Of a stretch of DNA of 64,000 nucleotides, positions 35,262 to 46,362 are shown in pieces; position 1 is the stretch's first letter; every line of letters begins with the position of its first letter. The stretch comes from an uncultured Acetobacteraceae bacterium. GTDB taxonomy: Bacteria > Pseudomonadota > Alphaproteobacteria > Acetobacterales > Acetobacteraceae. The stretch is taken from NCBI GenBank assembly GCA_903907955.1, contig CAIVPZ010000109.1, forward strand, positions 124,001 through 188,000, written 5' to 3'. Position numbers and translations under genes: made by a program. The notes beneath the pieces were generated by a model. The model was not told the DNA's origin and ran no database searches. It worked only from the letters and a program-made list of their open reading frames with translations.

Positions 35262-36689
35262 TCACCCGCCCGCAGCGGAATGCGCCGCCGCCGGTGCATC
35301 GGCGCATTCCCACGGCGCCGGCCGCCGCACTTCCTGCCACACCGGATTGGTCAGCGCGCGGTGCAACTCGGCCACCAGCGCCACCACGCCGTCATAGCCG
35401 GCGAAGGCCAGATGGCGTTCCTGGTTGATGTCGCGCCACGGCGTGCGCGCCTTCAGGGCAACGAACTGCGAGCGCCCGCCGGAGAGCATGATATCGGCCT
35501 CGCCGCGGGCAAGCTGGGCGTACATTTCGCGCGGTGGGATGCTGTCCACCATGTGCGCGTCGCCGCCCATCAACGCCCGGATGCGGCCCTTGTCCTCGTC
35601 GGTCGATTTGCGCACGGAGGTGTGGGTGATCACCATGCCGATCTCCTGCAGGGCCGACACGATCGACCAGGATTTCACCCCGCCGGTGTAGAGCAGCACC
35701 CGCTTGCCCCGCAGCGCCTCCCGGTACGGCGCGATGCGCGCCCAGGCCCGTGCTTCCTCCGCCGTGATCAGCGCTTCCGTCCGCTCCGCCAGCGCCGGAT
35801 CGGCGCCGCGCGCCACCAGCATGCCCGCCAGCGTGCGCAGCGAGTCGGAGGTGTCGGAAATGCCGTAGAACGAGCCTTCGAAATACGGAATTCCCCAGCG
35901 TTCCTGCATCACCCGGGCGATGTTGATGAGCGCGCTGGAGCACACCATCATGTTGACCCGGGCGCGATGGCAGGAAGCGATGTCGTTGTAGCGGGCATCG
36001 CCGCAGATGGTGGCCTGCAGCCGGATGCCGATCGCCTCCAGCAGCGGCTTCACCTGCCACAGCTCGCCGGCGACGTTGTATTCGCCGAGGATGTTGACAT
36101 CGGTCGGCGTCACCACCGCCGGCTCCCGCGTGCCGATGACATGCGCCAGCAGCGTCTCGCCGGCCAGCCGGTTGCCGAGATTCTTGGGGCCGACGAAACC
36201 CGGCGCGTTCACCGGAATGCACGGCGTGCCGAGCTTCCCGGTGGCGTGGCGGCACACCGCCTCGATGTCGTCGCCGATCATCGCCGGCACGCAGGTGGCA
36301 TAGACGAACACCGCCGGCGGCGCGTGCCGGGCGATCGCTTCCCTGATCGCGCGATACAGCAGCTTCTCGCCGTTGCCGAGCACGATGTCCATTTCGGAAA
36401 GGTCGGTGGTGAAGCCGAGGCGATAGGTCTGCGGACCCGAACTGCCGGAGTGGCGGTTGTCCCAGCCATTGCCCTCGCAGGCCAGCGGCCCGTGCACCAG
36501 GTGGACGGCATCGGTGATGGGTTGCAGGGCGATCTTGGCGCCATCGAAGGCGCAGCCGCCGGCGGCGGCACCGGGGGTGAGTGGCTTGGAGCAGCCCTTG
36601 CGGCGCTCCTTCTCGGTCTTGGCGTTGTTGGTGGGGCAGGCCGGCTCGTTGAACACCGCGGCGATGCGGGATTTCAGCGCCTCGTTCAT
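35262..36689 (-). CDS. nifE: NifE, FeMo-co assembly scaffold subunit
   Basis: A 475-residue NifD-like scaffold subunit. Conserved: [58 protein letters not shown]. It lacks the full FeMo-co ligand set, as NifE should. It follows nifK by 67 nt and precedes nifN by 7 nt. Confidence 0.96.
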   Translation of the reverse strand: MNEALKSRIAAVFNEPACPTNNAKTEKERRKGCSKPLTPGAAAGGCAFDGAKIALQPITDAVHLVHGPLACEGNGWDNRHSGSSGPQTYRLGFTTDLSEMDIVLGNGEKLLYRAIREAIARHAPPAVFVYATCVPAMIGDDIEAVCRHATGKLGTPCIPVNAPGFVGPKNLGNRLAGETLLAHVIGTREPAVVTPTDVNILGEYNVAGELWQVKPLLEAIGIRLQATICGDARYNDIASCHRARVNMMVCSSALINIARVMQERWGIPYFEGSFYGISDTSDSLRTLAGMLVARGADPALAERTEALITAEEARAWARIAPYREALRGKRVLLYTGGVKSWSIVSALQEIGMVITHTSVRKSTDEDKGRIRALMGGDAHMVDSIPPREMYAQLARGEADIMLSGGRSQFVALKARTPWRDINQERHLAFAGYDGVVALVAELHRALTNPVWQEVRRPAPWECADAPAAAHSAAGG

Positions 36690-36756
36690 CTGCCTCTCCT
36701 CGGCGAGCGTAAAGAAAAGCCGGGCCGGGCGGCGCGCTGCCACCCGGCCCGTGCAG

Positions 36757-38289
36757 CTAGCGCGTCAGGTCGAAGGAGATATCCTCTCCGATCCCAACAG
36801 CATCGTTGTCGAGCTTGTCGAAGATCTTGTCGAGCACCGTCACCAGCACGCGCAAGCCGCCCTGATAGCCCCAGACCGGGAAGCGGTGATGGTGGTGGCG
36901 GTCGAAGATCGGGAAGCTCAGCCGGATCAGCGGCACGCCGCAATCGCGTTCGAGGTACTTGCCGTAGGAACTGCCGACCAGCAGGTCCACCGGTTCGGTG
37001 GCCAGCAGCGACCGCAGGTGCCACAGATCCTTGCCGCCCCAGGCCTTGCAGCCGGCGCCGAACGGGGTGGAGGCGAACAGCGCCTGCATCTGCGCTTCCC
37101 ACGTCGCGTTGCCGTTGGTGGCCAGGCAGTGGCGCGGCTCGCCACCGGTCTCAAGCACGAAGCGCGCCATGCCATAGACGAAGTCGGGATCGCCAAAGAT
37201 CGCGTAGGTCTTGCCGTGCAGATAGGCCTGGCTGTCGGCCAGCGCATCCACCAGCCGGCCGCGTTCCTTCTCCAGTTCCGCCGGGATCTCCTTGCCGGTC
37301 AGTTCGGCAATGGCCTGCAGCAGATCGTCGGTGCCGCCGACGCCGAGCGGGTAGTGCAGGGAGGCAACCTGCTGCCCCTGCGCCTTCGCGTAGTCGAGCG
37401 TCTTGTGGGTGCACCATTCCTGCAGCGACAGGGTGGCGCTGGCGTGGAGCGCGTCCTTGGTCGCCTCGATCGTGGTGCCGCCGTCATACATCCGGTACTC
37501 GCCGTCCGACGGCGTGTCGAACTGGTCGGACACGTCGGAGAGCAGCGTGTACTCGGCGCCGAACAGGTCGAGGATGCGCTTCAGCTCGCGGTTGTTGCCC
37601 ACCGCATAGCCGTCGAACCCGCCGATCACATTCAGCCCGGTGCCGGGGGTGCGCTCGCGCTTCTTCCAGAAATGCTCGAGGATGCCCTTGAGCATGTTGT
37701 CGTAGCCGGTGGTGTGGCTGCCGACGAAGGCCGGGGTGTGGGCATAGGGCACGTCGAAGTCGGCCGGCACCGATCCCTTGTCCCGGGAGGTGGAAATGAA
37801 CGCCTGCAGGTCGTCGCCGATCACCTCCGCCATGCAGGTGGTGGAAACCGCGATCATCTTCGGGCTGTACAGCGTGTAGGCGTTGGACAGCCCATCGATC
37901 ATGTTCTGCAGGCCGCCGAACACCGCCGCGTCCTCGGTCATGGACGACGACACCGCCGCGCAGGGTTCCTTGAAATGGCGTGACAGGTGGCTGCGATAGT
38001 AGGCGACGCAACCCTGGCTGCCATGCACGAAGCTCAGCGTGCGCTCGAACCCGGCGGCGACGAACACCGCACCCAGCGGCTGGCACGCCTTCGCCGGGTT
38101 GATGGTCAGCGCTTCGCGGGCAAAGTTCTTCTCGCGGTACTCCCAGCTTTTCGTCCAGGCGTCGGTCTTTTCCACCTCGGCGGCGGGCGGCATGCATTCC
38201 ATCTGGCGCTTGCGGGCCAGCATCTCCTGGTATTCCGGGGTGCGGAACAACGGGGCGTGGTCGAGAATCTTCTCGGCGGACTGCGGCAT
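36757..38289 (-). CDS. nifK: Nitrogenase MoFe protein beta chain
   Basis: A 510-residue NifK with the P-cluster ligands in [16 protein letters not shown] and [16 protein letters not shown], and the C-terminal DISFDLTR. The N-terminal [13 protein letters not shown] also carries the conserved P-cluster Cys. It follows nifD by 25 nt. Mo-type rather than V- or Fe-only by length and the presence of nifQ, nifEN and nifV; no anfG or vnfG is present. Confidence 0.97.
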   Translation of the reverse strand: MPQSAEKILDHAPLFRTPEYQEMLARKRQMECMPPAAEVEKTDAWTKSWEYREKNFAREALTINPAKACQPLGAVFVAAGFERTLSFVHGSQGCVAYYRSHLSRHFKEPCAAVSSSMTEDAAVFGGLQNMIDGLSNAYTLYSPKMIAVSTTCMAEVIGDDLQAFISTSRDKGSVPADFDVPYAHTPAFVGSHTTGYDNMLKGILEHFWKKRERTPGTGLNVIGGFDGYAVGNNRELKRILDLFGAEYTLLSDVSDQFDTPSDGEYRMYDGGTTIEATKDALHASATLSLQEWCTHKTLDYAKAQGQQVASLHYPLGVGGTDDLLQAIAELTGKEIPAELEKERGRLVDALADSQAYLHGKTYAIFGDPDFVYGMARFVLETGGEPRHCLATNGNATWEAQMQALFASTPFGAGCKAWGGKDLWHLRSLLATEPVDLLVGSSYGKYLERDCGVPLIRLSFPIFDRHHHHRFPVWGYQGGLRVLVTVLDKIFDKLDNDAVGIGEDISFDLTR

Positions 38290-38314
38290 CAGTTCTCTCC
38301 TTCCGGTTCTCGGC

Positions 38315-39811
38315 TCAGGCCGACTTCTTCCAGGGCGCCTTGAACAAGCCCCAGACCGGGTTGTTGATCGCCAGGTCCATGTCGCGGGCGAAAATGGCGA
38401 ATCCGTCATAGCCGTGGTACGGCCCGGAATAGTCCCAGGAATGCATCTGCCGGAACGGCACACCCATCTTCTGGGTCGAGTACTTCTCCTTGATGCCGGA
38501 GCCGACCAGGTCGGGGCGGATGCCCTCGATGAACTTCTCCAGCTCGTAGCCGGTCACGTCGTCATAGATCAGCGTGCCGCCCTTCACGTAGTGGCCGGTG
38601 CGCTGGTAGTCGTCGTTGTGGGCGAATTCGTAGCCGGTGCCGGCAATCTCCATGCCGAGATCGACATAGGCGTTGACCACGTGGCGTGGCCGCAGCCCGC
38701 CCACGTACAGCATCACCCGCTTGCCTTCGAGCCGCGGCTTGAAGCGCGCCAGCACGGCATCGACGAACGGCTTGTACTTCTCGATTGCGCGCTCGGCGTT
38801 CTCCTGGATCGTCGCGTCGAAGCGGGCGGCGATGGCGCGCAGGCTGGTGGCGATCTGCGACGGGCCGAAGAAGTTGTACTCCATCCAGGGGATGTTGTAC
38901 TTTTCTTCCATGTGCCGGCAGATGTAGTTCATCGACCGGTAGCAGTGGATCAGGTTCAGCTTCGCCTTCGGCGCGTGCTCCAGCTCGGCGAGCGTCGCGT
39001 CGCCTGACCAGTTGCCCACCACCCGGAGGCCGATCTCCTCCAGCAGGATGCGGCTGGCCCAGGCGTCGCCGCCGATGTTGTAGTCGCCGATGACGTTGAC
39101 GTCGTACGGGGTGGTCTCGAAGCCGTCATGGTCCTTCTTGTCGAACACCCAGTCGCGCACGGTATCGTTGGCGATGTGGTGGCCGAGCGACTGCGACACG
39201 CCGCGGAAGCCCTCGCAGCGCACGGGCACGATGGTCTTGCCGGTTTCCTTGTGCTTCTTGCGGGCCACCGCCTCGATGTCGTCGCCGATCAGGCCGATCG
39301 GGCATTCCGACTGGATGGTGATGCCCTTGGCGAGCGGGAACAGCCCGCCGATCTCGTCGATCAGCTTCTCAAGCTTCTTGTCGCCGCCGAAGACGATGTC
39401 GCGCTCCTGGAAGTCGGAGGTGACCTGCATGGTTACGAACGTGTCCACGCCGGTGGTGCCGGTGTAGTAGTTCCGGCGCTGCGACCAGGAGTAGTGGCCG
39501 CAGCCCACCGGTCCATGGCTGATATGCACCATGTCCTTGATCGGACCCCACACCACGCCCTTCGAGCCGGCATAGGCGCAGCCGCGGATGGTCATCACGC
39601 CCGGGATGGACTTGATGTTGGACTTCACGTTGCATTCGCTCAGCGCGGCGTCGTCAGCCGGGCTCACGCCCTCTTCCGGCTCCGGCACGCCGCGGGAGAC
39701 GTCCAGATGCTTCTGGCGCCGCTTGCGCGACTTGTCGGGGTAGGCCTCCAGCACTTCGGCGATGAGGCGCTTGTTGAATTCACCGTCGCCGGCATTGTTA
39801 TCGAGTGGCAT
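38315..39811 (-). CDS. nifD: Nitrogenase MoFe protein alpha chain
   Basis: A 498-residue NifD. P-cluster Cys are in [21 protein letters not shown] and [12 protein letters not shown]. FeMo-co ligands are Cys in [13 protein letters not shown] and His in [15 protein letters not shown]. It is the second gene of the nifHDK transcript. Confidence 0.97.
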   Translation of the reverse strand: MPLDNNAGDGEFNKRLIAEVLEAYPDKSRKRRQKHLDVSRGVPEPEEGVSPADDAALSECNVKSNIKSIPGVMTIRGCAYAGSKGVVWGPIKDMVHISHGPVGCGHYSWSQRRNYYTGTTGVDTFVTMQVTSDFQERDIVFGGDKKLEKLIDEIGGLFPLAKGITIQSECPIGLIGDDIEAVARKKHKETGKTIVPVRCEGFRGVSQSLGHHIANDTVRDWVFDKKDHDGFETTPYDVNVIGDYNIGGDAWASRILLEEIGLRVVGNWSGDATLAELEHAPKAKLNLIHCYRSMNYICRHMEEKYNIPWMEYNFFGPSQIATSLRAIAARFDATIQENAERAIEKYKPFVDAVLARFKPRLEGKRVMLYVGGLRPRHVVNAYVDLGMEIAGTGYEFAHNDDYQRTGHYVKGGTLIYDDVTGYELEKFIEGIRPDLVGSGIKEKYSTQKMGVPFRQMHSWDYSGPYHGYDGFAIFARDMDLAINNPVWGLFKAPWKKSA

Positions 39812-39860
39812 CGTCGTAATCCTCGTCGCCGATGTGGGGGGTACGGACCGGGGCGGCGGC

Positions 39861-40990
<1,130 letters not shown>

Positions 40991-41003
40991 CAGTAATGGG
41001 GTC

Positions 41004-41046
41004 AAGGGGTCCACCGACCCCTTGCGGGTCCAGGGCAGCGCCCTGG
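41004..41046. repeat. Modular palindromic repeat cluster C (downstream of the SIR2-like gene)
   Basis: AAGGGGTCCACCGACCCCTT (41004-41023) and CCAGGGCAGCGCCCTGG (41030-41046), the latter identical to the copy at 62880-62896. It lies between the SIR2-like gene stop and the terminator. Confidence 0.8.
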
Positions 41047-41056
41047 CCTTACCTTC

Positions 41057-41905
41057 TTACTTACCCATCCCCCCAAGCACCCGCGTGAGTTCCAACAAAT
41101 CCATATCCAGCGTCTCCACATCCTGCTCATCGAGGAAGCGGCGCTCATTGCGCGTCAGCACCATTCCGCCGATGAGCGCAAAATGCCCACCGCCGGAGCG
41201 TTTCATGATTTGCCGTGCATAGGAGCGCAGCATCTGGTCGTTGAAGCGGCAGCCCAGGAACAGGAACCCGCCACCGGCGCGGCGGCGCTTCACCTCGTCG
41301 GGAAGCGGCGTCTGGATGTCGATTTCCGTCATCACCTCGACATAGTCGGAATCCGCCACCAGCACGTTGCGCCCCGGTGCGGCGGTGCCGTGCGGCTTGT
41401 ACAGCAGGGTGCGCCAGGTTTCCGCCTCGGCCACCGGGCATTCCGCGCCGGCGGCATTCCAGGTGCGGTACCAGCGCTGCTCGCCGACGCCGGCGCGCGC
41501 GGTGCCCTGCACCTCGCCCCAGTCAACCTGGCCGGACAGCGCCGCGCGCATCGCCCCGTCGTACCAGGTATCAACGATCAGCGGCGGCGCGGCCTTGGCG
41601 AGGGCGCGGTGCAGAATGGTCGGCACCACCGGCGGCGCATAGGCATCGTTCATCAGCCCGTCCAACGTGCGGCGATGGCGATGGGTTTCGATGTATTGCG
41701 CGGCAGCCCAGCAATTGCCACGGGCGCGCCGCGGCAGTGCCACGCGCGCGCCCAGGTAGGCGGCCAGTTCCTCATGCGTTGTCGGCACCGGGGCGGCGGC
41801 GAGTTCCGCCAAACCGGGTCCGAGATAGGGCAGCAGCGAGCCGGCGCGCAGCCGCTCCGCGATGCCGTGCCCGGGTGACGCGGCTTCGAGCACCGCGTTA
41901 CTCAT
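41057..41905 (-). CDS. SIR2-like domain protein of the nif cluster
   Basis: A 282-residue protein with a SIR2_2-like pattern (GSLLPYLGPGLAEL near the N-terminus, then GFLFLGCRFNDQMLRSYARQIM and HFALIGG). SIR2-like genes of this size are often found beside nifB/nifZ/nifT in alpha- and betaproteobacteria; no function is established, and unlike defence SIR2 proteins it has no effector partner here. ATG overlaps the nifT stop by 8 nt. Confidence 0.75.
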   Translation of the reverse strand: MSNAVLEAASPGHGIAERLRAGSLLPYLGPGLAELAAAPVPTTHEELAAYLGARVALPRRARGNCWAAAQYIETHRHRRTLDGLMNDAYAPPVVPTILHRALAKAAPPLIVDTWYDGAMRAALSGQVDWGEVQGTARAGVGEQRWYRTWNAAGAECPVAEAETWRTLLYKPHGTAAPGRNVLVADSDYVEVMTEIDIQTPLPDEVKRRRAGGGFLFLGCRFNDQMLRSYARQIMKRSGGGHFALIGGMVLTRNERRFLDEQDVETLDMDLLELTRVLGGMGK

Positions 41906-42110
41906 CGCCGCCGCGCTTGCGCGCGTTCACGGTGATCGGCAGGCGGGTGTCGGCGGCCATTTCGGGCAGATCGAACACCCAGCCGTTCTTGAGCTTCACC
42001 CAGCCGCCCCACAGGGTTTCGCGTTCGGTCTCGACGATCGGCTCCTCCAGATCCTTCTTCGGCACATAGCCGGACAGCCCCTTGTCGGTGCGACGGATCA
42101 TCAGCTTCAT
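41898..42110 (-). CDS. nifT: NifT/FixU protein
   Basis: A 70-residue protein matching NifT/FixU: MKLMIRRTDKGLSGYVPKKDLEE and GGWVKLKNGWVFDLPEM. A small accessory protein of unclear function. Its start overlaps the nifZ stop (ATGA). Confidence 0.93.
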   Translation of the reverse strand: MKLMIRRTDKGLSGYVPKKDLEEPIVETERETLWGGWVKLKNGWVFDLPEMAADTRLPITVNARKRGGDE

Positions 42111-42394
42111 GGCGCGGCCTCCTGCGGCGCGTCCGCGGCAGCGAGCTCGCGCGCGCGCATGCCCACCACCGCGCCGCGCACGATGAATTCGACGGCGTAG
42201 ATGTAGTAGCGCTGCAGATACGTGCCGACGTCGCGCACGTAGCCTTCATCGCCTTTGCGCACCAAAATCTCGCCGATCTCGCGCCCGGCGAAGGTGCCGT
42301 CGTTGCGGATATGCATGATGGCGCGCACCTTCGCGCCCGGGGGGAAGACCGGCGAGCGATGCAACTCGCCGTCATCGTCGCGAGGCGATGCCAT
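42107..42394 (-). CDS. nifZ: NifZ protein
   Basis: A 95-residue NifZ, involved in P-cluster maturation of MoFe protein. Conserved KVRAIMHIRNDGTFAGREIGEILVRKGDEGYVRDVGTYLQRYYIYAVEF. It lies 21 nt after the ferredoxin gene. Confidence 0.94.
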   Translation of the reverse strand: MASPRDDDGELHRSPVFPPGAKVRAIMHIRNDGTFAGREIGEILVRKGDEGYVRDVGTYLQRYYIYAVEFIVRGAVVGMRARELAAADAPQEAAP

Positions 42395-42415
42395 GCCGGG
42401 CTTCCCTCGGGTGGG

Positions 42416-42610
42416 TCAGACTTTGACGCAGGTGTCGGGCACCGGGCAGACGGCGGCGCACTGGGCGGCGGGGAAATGCCCCTCGCACTCGGTGCACAGG
42501 GCCGCGTTGATGACGTAATTGCCGCGCTTGGTGGAAATGGCGGCATTCGGACATTCGAACTCGCAGGCGCCGCAGGCGGTGCACTGGGATACGATGATCT
42601 TGTAGGCCAT
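42416..42610 (-). CDS. fdxN: nif-linked 2[4Fe-4S] ferredoxin (FdxN type)
   Basis: A 64-residue bacterial ferredoxin with [16 protein letters not shown] and [18 protein letters not shown]. The longer loop in the second motif is typical of FdxN, which donates electrons to NifH or to NifB. It lies 48 nt after nifB. Confidence 0.92.
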   Translation of the reverse strand: MAYKIIVSQCTACGACEFECPNAAISTKRGNYVINAALCTECEGHFPAAQCAAVCPVPDTCVKV

Positions 42611-42658
42611 GTCAGGGTCTCTCCGTTACAGGGTTGGTCGGGTCAGCCGGTGGTCTGG

Positions 42659-44110
42659 TCACGCGGTCAGGCGGACGGTGCTGCGGTAGCGTTGCGCGTA
42701 CCAGGCAGCGATTCCGGATTCGATCCAGTCATAGGCGTGGTCCTGGCTTGCCTCGATGCCGGCGCCGGTCAGGCTGTTGCGCGGGCAATCGCCGATCTTC
42801 GCCACCAGCACGCAGGCCACGCCGGCGAGCGCGGCCAGCACGCCATCCAGCGTTGCGTCCTCGCCCCAGCCGCTCTGGCAGTATTGCTCGACTCGGCGAT
42901 GGCCGATGAAGCGGATGCCGTCGGGCGAAACCTCGTAGACCTGGAATTCCTGCGCGTGGCCGAAATGCTGGTTGATGCGTCCGCCGCCGCGGGTGGCGAT
43001 CGCCACCAGCACCGCCGGCGCATCCACCGCGGCCAGGTCGTCGCGGGCGGCTTCCCGGTGCGCCGCATGCTCGCCGCGGGTTTCCGCCACCAGTTCGCGG
43101 TAAGTGGCGCGGGGCGCGGGGTCGTAGGCGGTTTCCGCCGGCAACTGGTCGAGGTTGAATTCCTGGCCGCGATCCTCGCCCAGCAGGCCGACGGCATCGG
43201 CGCGGCACTGCCGGCAATGCCGCATCAGGTTGGCGCCGCCTGCCAGACTGTCCTGCAGCGTCTTCAGTTCGGCCGGCGTGGGGCCGCGCTGGCCGGAGAG
43301 GCCGAACGCCGTGCCGTGCGCCGGGTCCGAGATGAGTGGCATGATGTTGTGCAGGAATGCCCCTTTTTGCGTCACCACCCGGTTAACCTCGACCAGATGC
43401 GCGTCGTTGACGCCGGGGATCATCACCGAGTTGATCTTGGCGAGAATGCCGCGCGCCACCAGCATCTCCAGCCCGAGCATCTGCCGCTCATGCAGGATGC
43501 GGGCGGCCTCGATGCCGGTGAAGCGCTGGTGGTTGTGGAAAATCCACGGATGGATGCGCGCGCCGATCTCGGGGTCGATGAAGTTGATGGTGATGGTGAC
43601 ATGGTCGATGCCCATGGCGGCGATGGCATCGATATGGTCGGGCAAAGCCAGGCCGTTGGTGGAGATGCACAGCCGCAGATCAGGAATGGCGGCCTGCACG
43701 CGCCTGAAAGTCTCGGCGGTGTGCCGCCAGTCATAGACCGCATCCCCCGGCCCGGCGACGCCGAGGACGGAAAGTTGCGGCACGCTGTTGGCCACCGCGA
43801 TGATCTTGCGGACCGCCTGATCCGGCGTGAGTTTTTCGGAAACCACGCCGGGGCGGCTTTCGTTGGCGCAGTCGTATTTGCGGTTGCAGTAGTTGCACTG
43901 GATGTTGCAGGCGGGGGCAACGGCGACATGCATGCGGGCGAAGTAGTGGTGCGCCTCCTCGGCGTAGCACGGGTGGTCCTTCACCCGTTCCCACACATCC
44001 GCCGCCATGCCGGCGGGGCCTTGCTGCGAGCCACAGGCCGAGGCGGTGCAACCGGACGCAGGGTCGGCGGCCGGGGCCAGCAGGCTCTCCAGGGTGATGA
44101 TCTGCGCCAC
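42659..44110 (-). CDS. nifB: NifB, radical SAM FeMo-co core synthase
   Basis: A 483-residue fusion of a radical SAM domain (CNIQCNYCNRKYDC) with a C-terminal NifX-like domain (APAVLVAIATRGGGRINQHFGHAQEFQVYE). It builds NifB-co, the 8Fe core. Start GTG 44110 is chosen because GAAGGAT lies 6-12 nt before it and the protein then begins at the usual place; no ATG is suitable. It is the first gene of nifB-fdxN-nifZ-nifT-SIR2-like. Confidence 0.95.
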   Translation of the reverse strand: MAQIITLESLLAPAADPASGCTASACGSQQGPAGMAADVWERVKDHPCYAEEAHHYFARMHVAVAPACNIQCNYCNRKYDCANESRPGVVSEKLTPDQAVRKIIAVANSVPQLSVLGVAGPGDAVYDWRHTAETFRRVQAAIPDLRLCISTNGLALPDHIDAIAAMGIDHVTITINFIDPEIGARIHPWIFHNHQRFTGIEAARILHERQMLGLEMLVARGILAKINSVMIPGVNDAHLVEVNRVVTQKGAFLHNIMPLISDPAHGTAFGLSGQRGPTPAELKTLQDSLAGGANLMRHCRQCRADAVGLLGEDRGQEFNLDQLPAETAYDPAPRATYRELVAETRGEHAAHREAARDDLAAVDAPAVLVAIATRGGGRINQHFGHAQEFQVYEVSPDGIRFIGHRRVEQYCQSGWGEDATLDGVLAALAGVACVLVAKIGDCPRNSLTGAGIEASQDHAYDWIESGIAAWYAQRYRSTVRLTA

Positions 44111-44144
44111 GGGTTCATCCTTCGGTTCCGTGGGGCGATGCACC

Positions 44145-44159
44145 GCAAGGATTGTGCCA
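44145..44159 (-). promoter_or_regulatory. Sigma-54 promoter of nifB
   Basis: The minus strand reads TGGCAC-AATCC-TTGC, 35 nt before the GTG start of nifB. Confidence 0.85.
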
Positions 44160-44204
44160 ACCGGCGCCGGCGGCGGATTCCGCGGTTTCAGAGGCCGGGC
44201 GGCC

Positions 44205-44220
44205 TGTCCGGTTTGCGACA
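44205..44220. promoter_or_regulatory. NifA binding site upstream of nifB
   Basis: TGTCCGGTTTGCGACA fits TGT-N10-ACA, 45 bp upstream of the promoter. The rest of the 343-nt gap to the patatin-like gene shows no other feature. Confidence 0.8.
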
Positions 44221-44453
44221 GAGGACGTGCGGGTCGGGACAGGTGCGGCGCGTCGCCGGGTTCAGAACGGATGCAACGAAACGATTGACCCGCTCGCCCG
44301 ATCAAATTAGCATCAACTGCGCCGGTTTGGTGCTGCGATCTTCACCAAAGCGCGCGACCCTCCGGTTGACCGCAAGGCGGACATCGTTACGTTGCTTGCA
44401 GGAGACTTCGGGCTGGATTCTATAAATACAAACAAACCGAGGGAGATTGGGTC

Positions 44454-46205
44454 ATGCCTGACCAAGACGAAATAATCGCCCGGCTCGGCAAGCCGCTGGT
44501 CGACCGGATCGACCCGAAGACGTTTCGCCTGGGCATCGTCCTCAATGGCACCGTCGCCGCCGGGGCCTGGACCGCCGGTGTGCTCGACGCGCTCGTCGAG
44601 GCGCTGGACGCCTGGGAACTCGCCAAGGCTGCCGACAGGAAGGCGGGCACCCGGACCGTGCCGGACCACAACGTGCGCCTGGACGTCCTGGGGGGCGCCT
44701 CCGGCGGCGGGGTCTGCGCCGCCTTGCTCGCCCGCGCCGCCTCGCGCAATTTTCCGGCTGTGCAGGACCGCAACGGCAATGCGGCGAACCCGTTCTGGGA
44801 CGTCTGGGTCGAAAAGCTCGATATCGACGCCATGCTGGGCGTTGATGATCTCGCGAAAGCCGATGCCCCCGCAGCCTCGCTGCTCTCCGGCAAGGCCATC
44901 GACCTGGCTGGAGACGCCATCCTGCAATGGGGCATCAACACCCCCGGCGTGACGCTCCGGGCGACGCCACGCCCCTGGCTCGCCGATCCATTCCACGTTC
45001 TGGTCACGCTGACCAATCTGCGCGGCGTCCCCTACGGCATCGCCTTCGAGGCGAGCGGCGGTGGCGCGCCGCGGGCGAGCTGGTATGTGAACCATGCCGA
45101 CCACGCTCTGTTCGCTTTCGCCTCCGCGAACGCGCAAACCGCTGCCGGAATCCGGCCGGATGAATGGGTGGTCGATCGCGACTTCACCGCGGCCTCCGGC
45201 ACCTGGGCAGAGTTCGCCGAGTACACGAAGGCAACGGGCGCCTTTCCGGTTGGCTTCCCGCCACGGCGCCTGTCGCGGCCGACCGAGCATTACGCGTGGC
45301 GCGCGGTGGCATTGCCCGGTGGGCAGATCAATGGCGTGCCACAGCCAGCGAAGATCAGCCTGCTGTCCCCGGCATGGGGCGCGCTGCCGCCGGCGGACCA
45401 ACCAGGCGCCACCTACGTGTTCGATTGCGTGGATGGCGGCGCATGCAACAATGAACCGGTCGAGCTGGTGCGGGTGGCCCTGGCCGGGCTGGGCAACACG
45501 CTGGAGCGGGAGGGCAGCAAGGCTGACGCTGCCGTGCTGGTGATCGATCCCTTCGCCGCGGCACCGGACTGCCCGGCACCCGGCGCGCCCCCCAGCATGT
45601 TCGGGGTCGGGCTGGGATTGACCGGAGCGTGGAAGGACGAGGCGCGTTTCGCCACCTCGGACCTGCTGCTCGCGCTGGACACCAATGTCTGCAGCCGTTT
45701 CCTGCTGACCGCCGGGCGCACCAATGCCAAGGGCGATAAGGTTTGGGGTGGCAACGCGGTTTCCGGCTCCGGTCTGGGGGCTTTCCTGGGATTCCTGGAT
45801 CGCGGCTACCGGGTGCATGATTTCCTGCTCGGACGGAAGAATTGCCGCGACTGGCTCCGCAGCTACTTCGTGCTGGACGAGAACAATCCGGTTTTCAACG
45901 ACTTTGGCAAGCAACCGGCGGCGAAAGACTTCCGGCCAGCGGGGAAAGCACAGTTGCCGATCATCCCATTGGTCCCCGCGGTGCAGGGCGCCCTGACCCA
46001 GCCGGACTGGCCGGTGCTCCATCCGGCCACGTTTGGCCTGCGGGGAGACATCGAGCACCGCCTTCGCGCTGTGGCGGACCGCGTCGGCGAGCAAAGCAAA
46101 GTGCCCTGTAACGATCTGCTGGCGCTCCTGCTCGCCGCGTGGGGAGCGACCTATGCCCGCCAGACGATTGCCACGGCGGCGGACCAGCAGAACGGCCTGG
46201 CCTGA
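44454..46205 (+). CDS. Patatin-like phospholipase family protein
   Basis: A 583-residue protein with a patatin hydrolase core: oxyanion glycines in LNGTVAAGAWTAGVLDAL (~31-48), nucleophile Ser in LGGASGGGVCAALLARA (GASGG), and the catalytic Asp in VFDCVDGGACNNEP (DGG). It is longer than short patatins, with a C-terminal region of unknown role (~450-583), and has no signal peptide or clear membrane segment. Substrate is probably an acyl lipid. It stands alone and divergent from nifB and may be an accessory insertion between the nif and hyp regions; a palindromic element follows it directly. Confidence 0.8.
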   Translation: MPDQDEIIARLGKPLVDRIDPKTFRLGIVLNGTVAAGAWTAGVLDALVEALDAWELAKAADRKAGTRTVPDHNVRLDVLGGASGGGVCAALLARAASRNFPAVQDRNGNAANPFWDVWVEKLDIDAMLGVDDLAKADAPAASLLSGKAIDLAGDAILQWGINTPGVTLRATPRPWLADPFHVLVTLTNLRGVPYGIAFEASGGGAPRASWYVNHADHALFAFASANAQTAAGIRPDEWVVDRDFTAASGTWAEFAEYTKATGAFPVGFPPRRLSRPTEHYAWRAVALPGGQINGVPQPAKISLLSPAWGALPPADQPGATYVFDCVDGGACNNEPVELVRVALAGLGNTLEREGSKADAAVLVIDPFAAAPDCPAPGAPPSMFGVGLGLTGAWKDEARFATSDLLLALDTNVCSRFLLTAGRTNAKGDKVWGGNAVSGSGLGAFLGFLDRGYRVHDFLLGRKNCRDWLRSYFVLDENNPVFNDFGKQPAAKDFRPAGKAQLPIIPLVPAVQGALTQPDWPVLHPATFGLRGDIEHRLRAVADRVGEQSKVPCNDLLALLLAAWGATYARQTIATAADQQNGLA

Positions 46206-46300
46206 TACCAGTCCGCTGTAGGATTCACCCACCGCCTCCCGTCATGCCCGGGACAAGCCCGGGCATGACGGAATGCAGCAGGTGAATCATTTTACGGACG
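46203..46300. repeat. Interspersed palindromic element, copy 2
   Basis: A near-perfect palindromic core, GTCATGCCCGGG (from 46241) against CCCGGGCATGAC (to 46269), flanked by ATTCACC (46223) and GGTGAAT (46281), and outermost CCAGTCCGC against ACGGACGGG. The sequence after the core (GGAATGCAGCAGGTGAAT) is the same as in copy 1 apart from one base. It starts at the stop codon of the patatin-like gene. Confidence 0.75.
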
Positions 46301-46362
46301 GGTATAATAAAGGCGAAGCCGAGCAACGAAGTATATCCCGCCGGTTCGCCACTGCCTGGCCA

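Noticed and set aside
35214-37691. An 825-codon plus-strand frame across nifN/nifE/nifK
   Set aside because: Antisense shadow of well-recognised nif genes.
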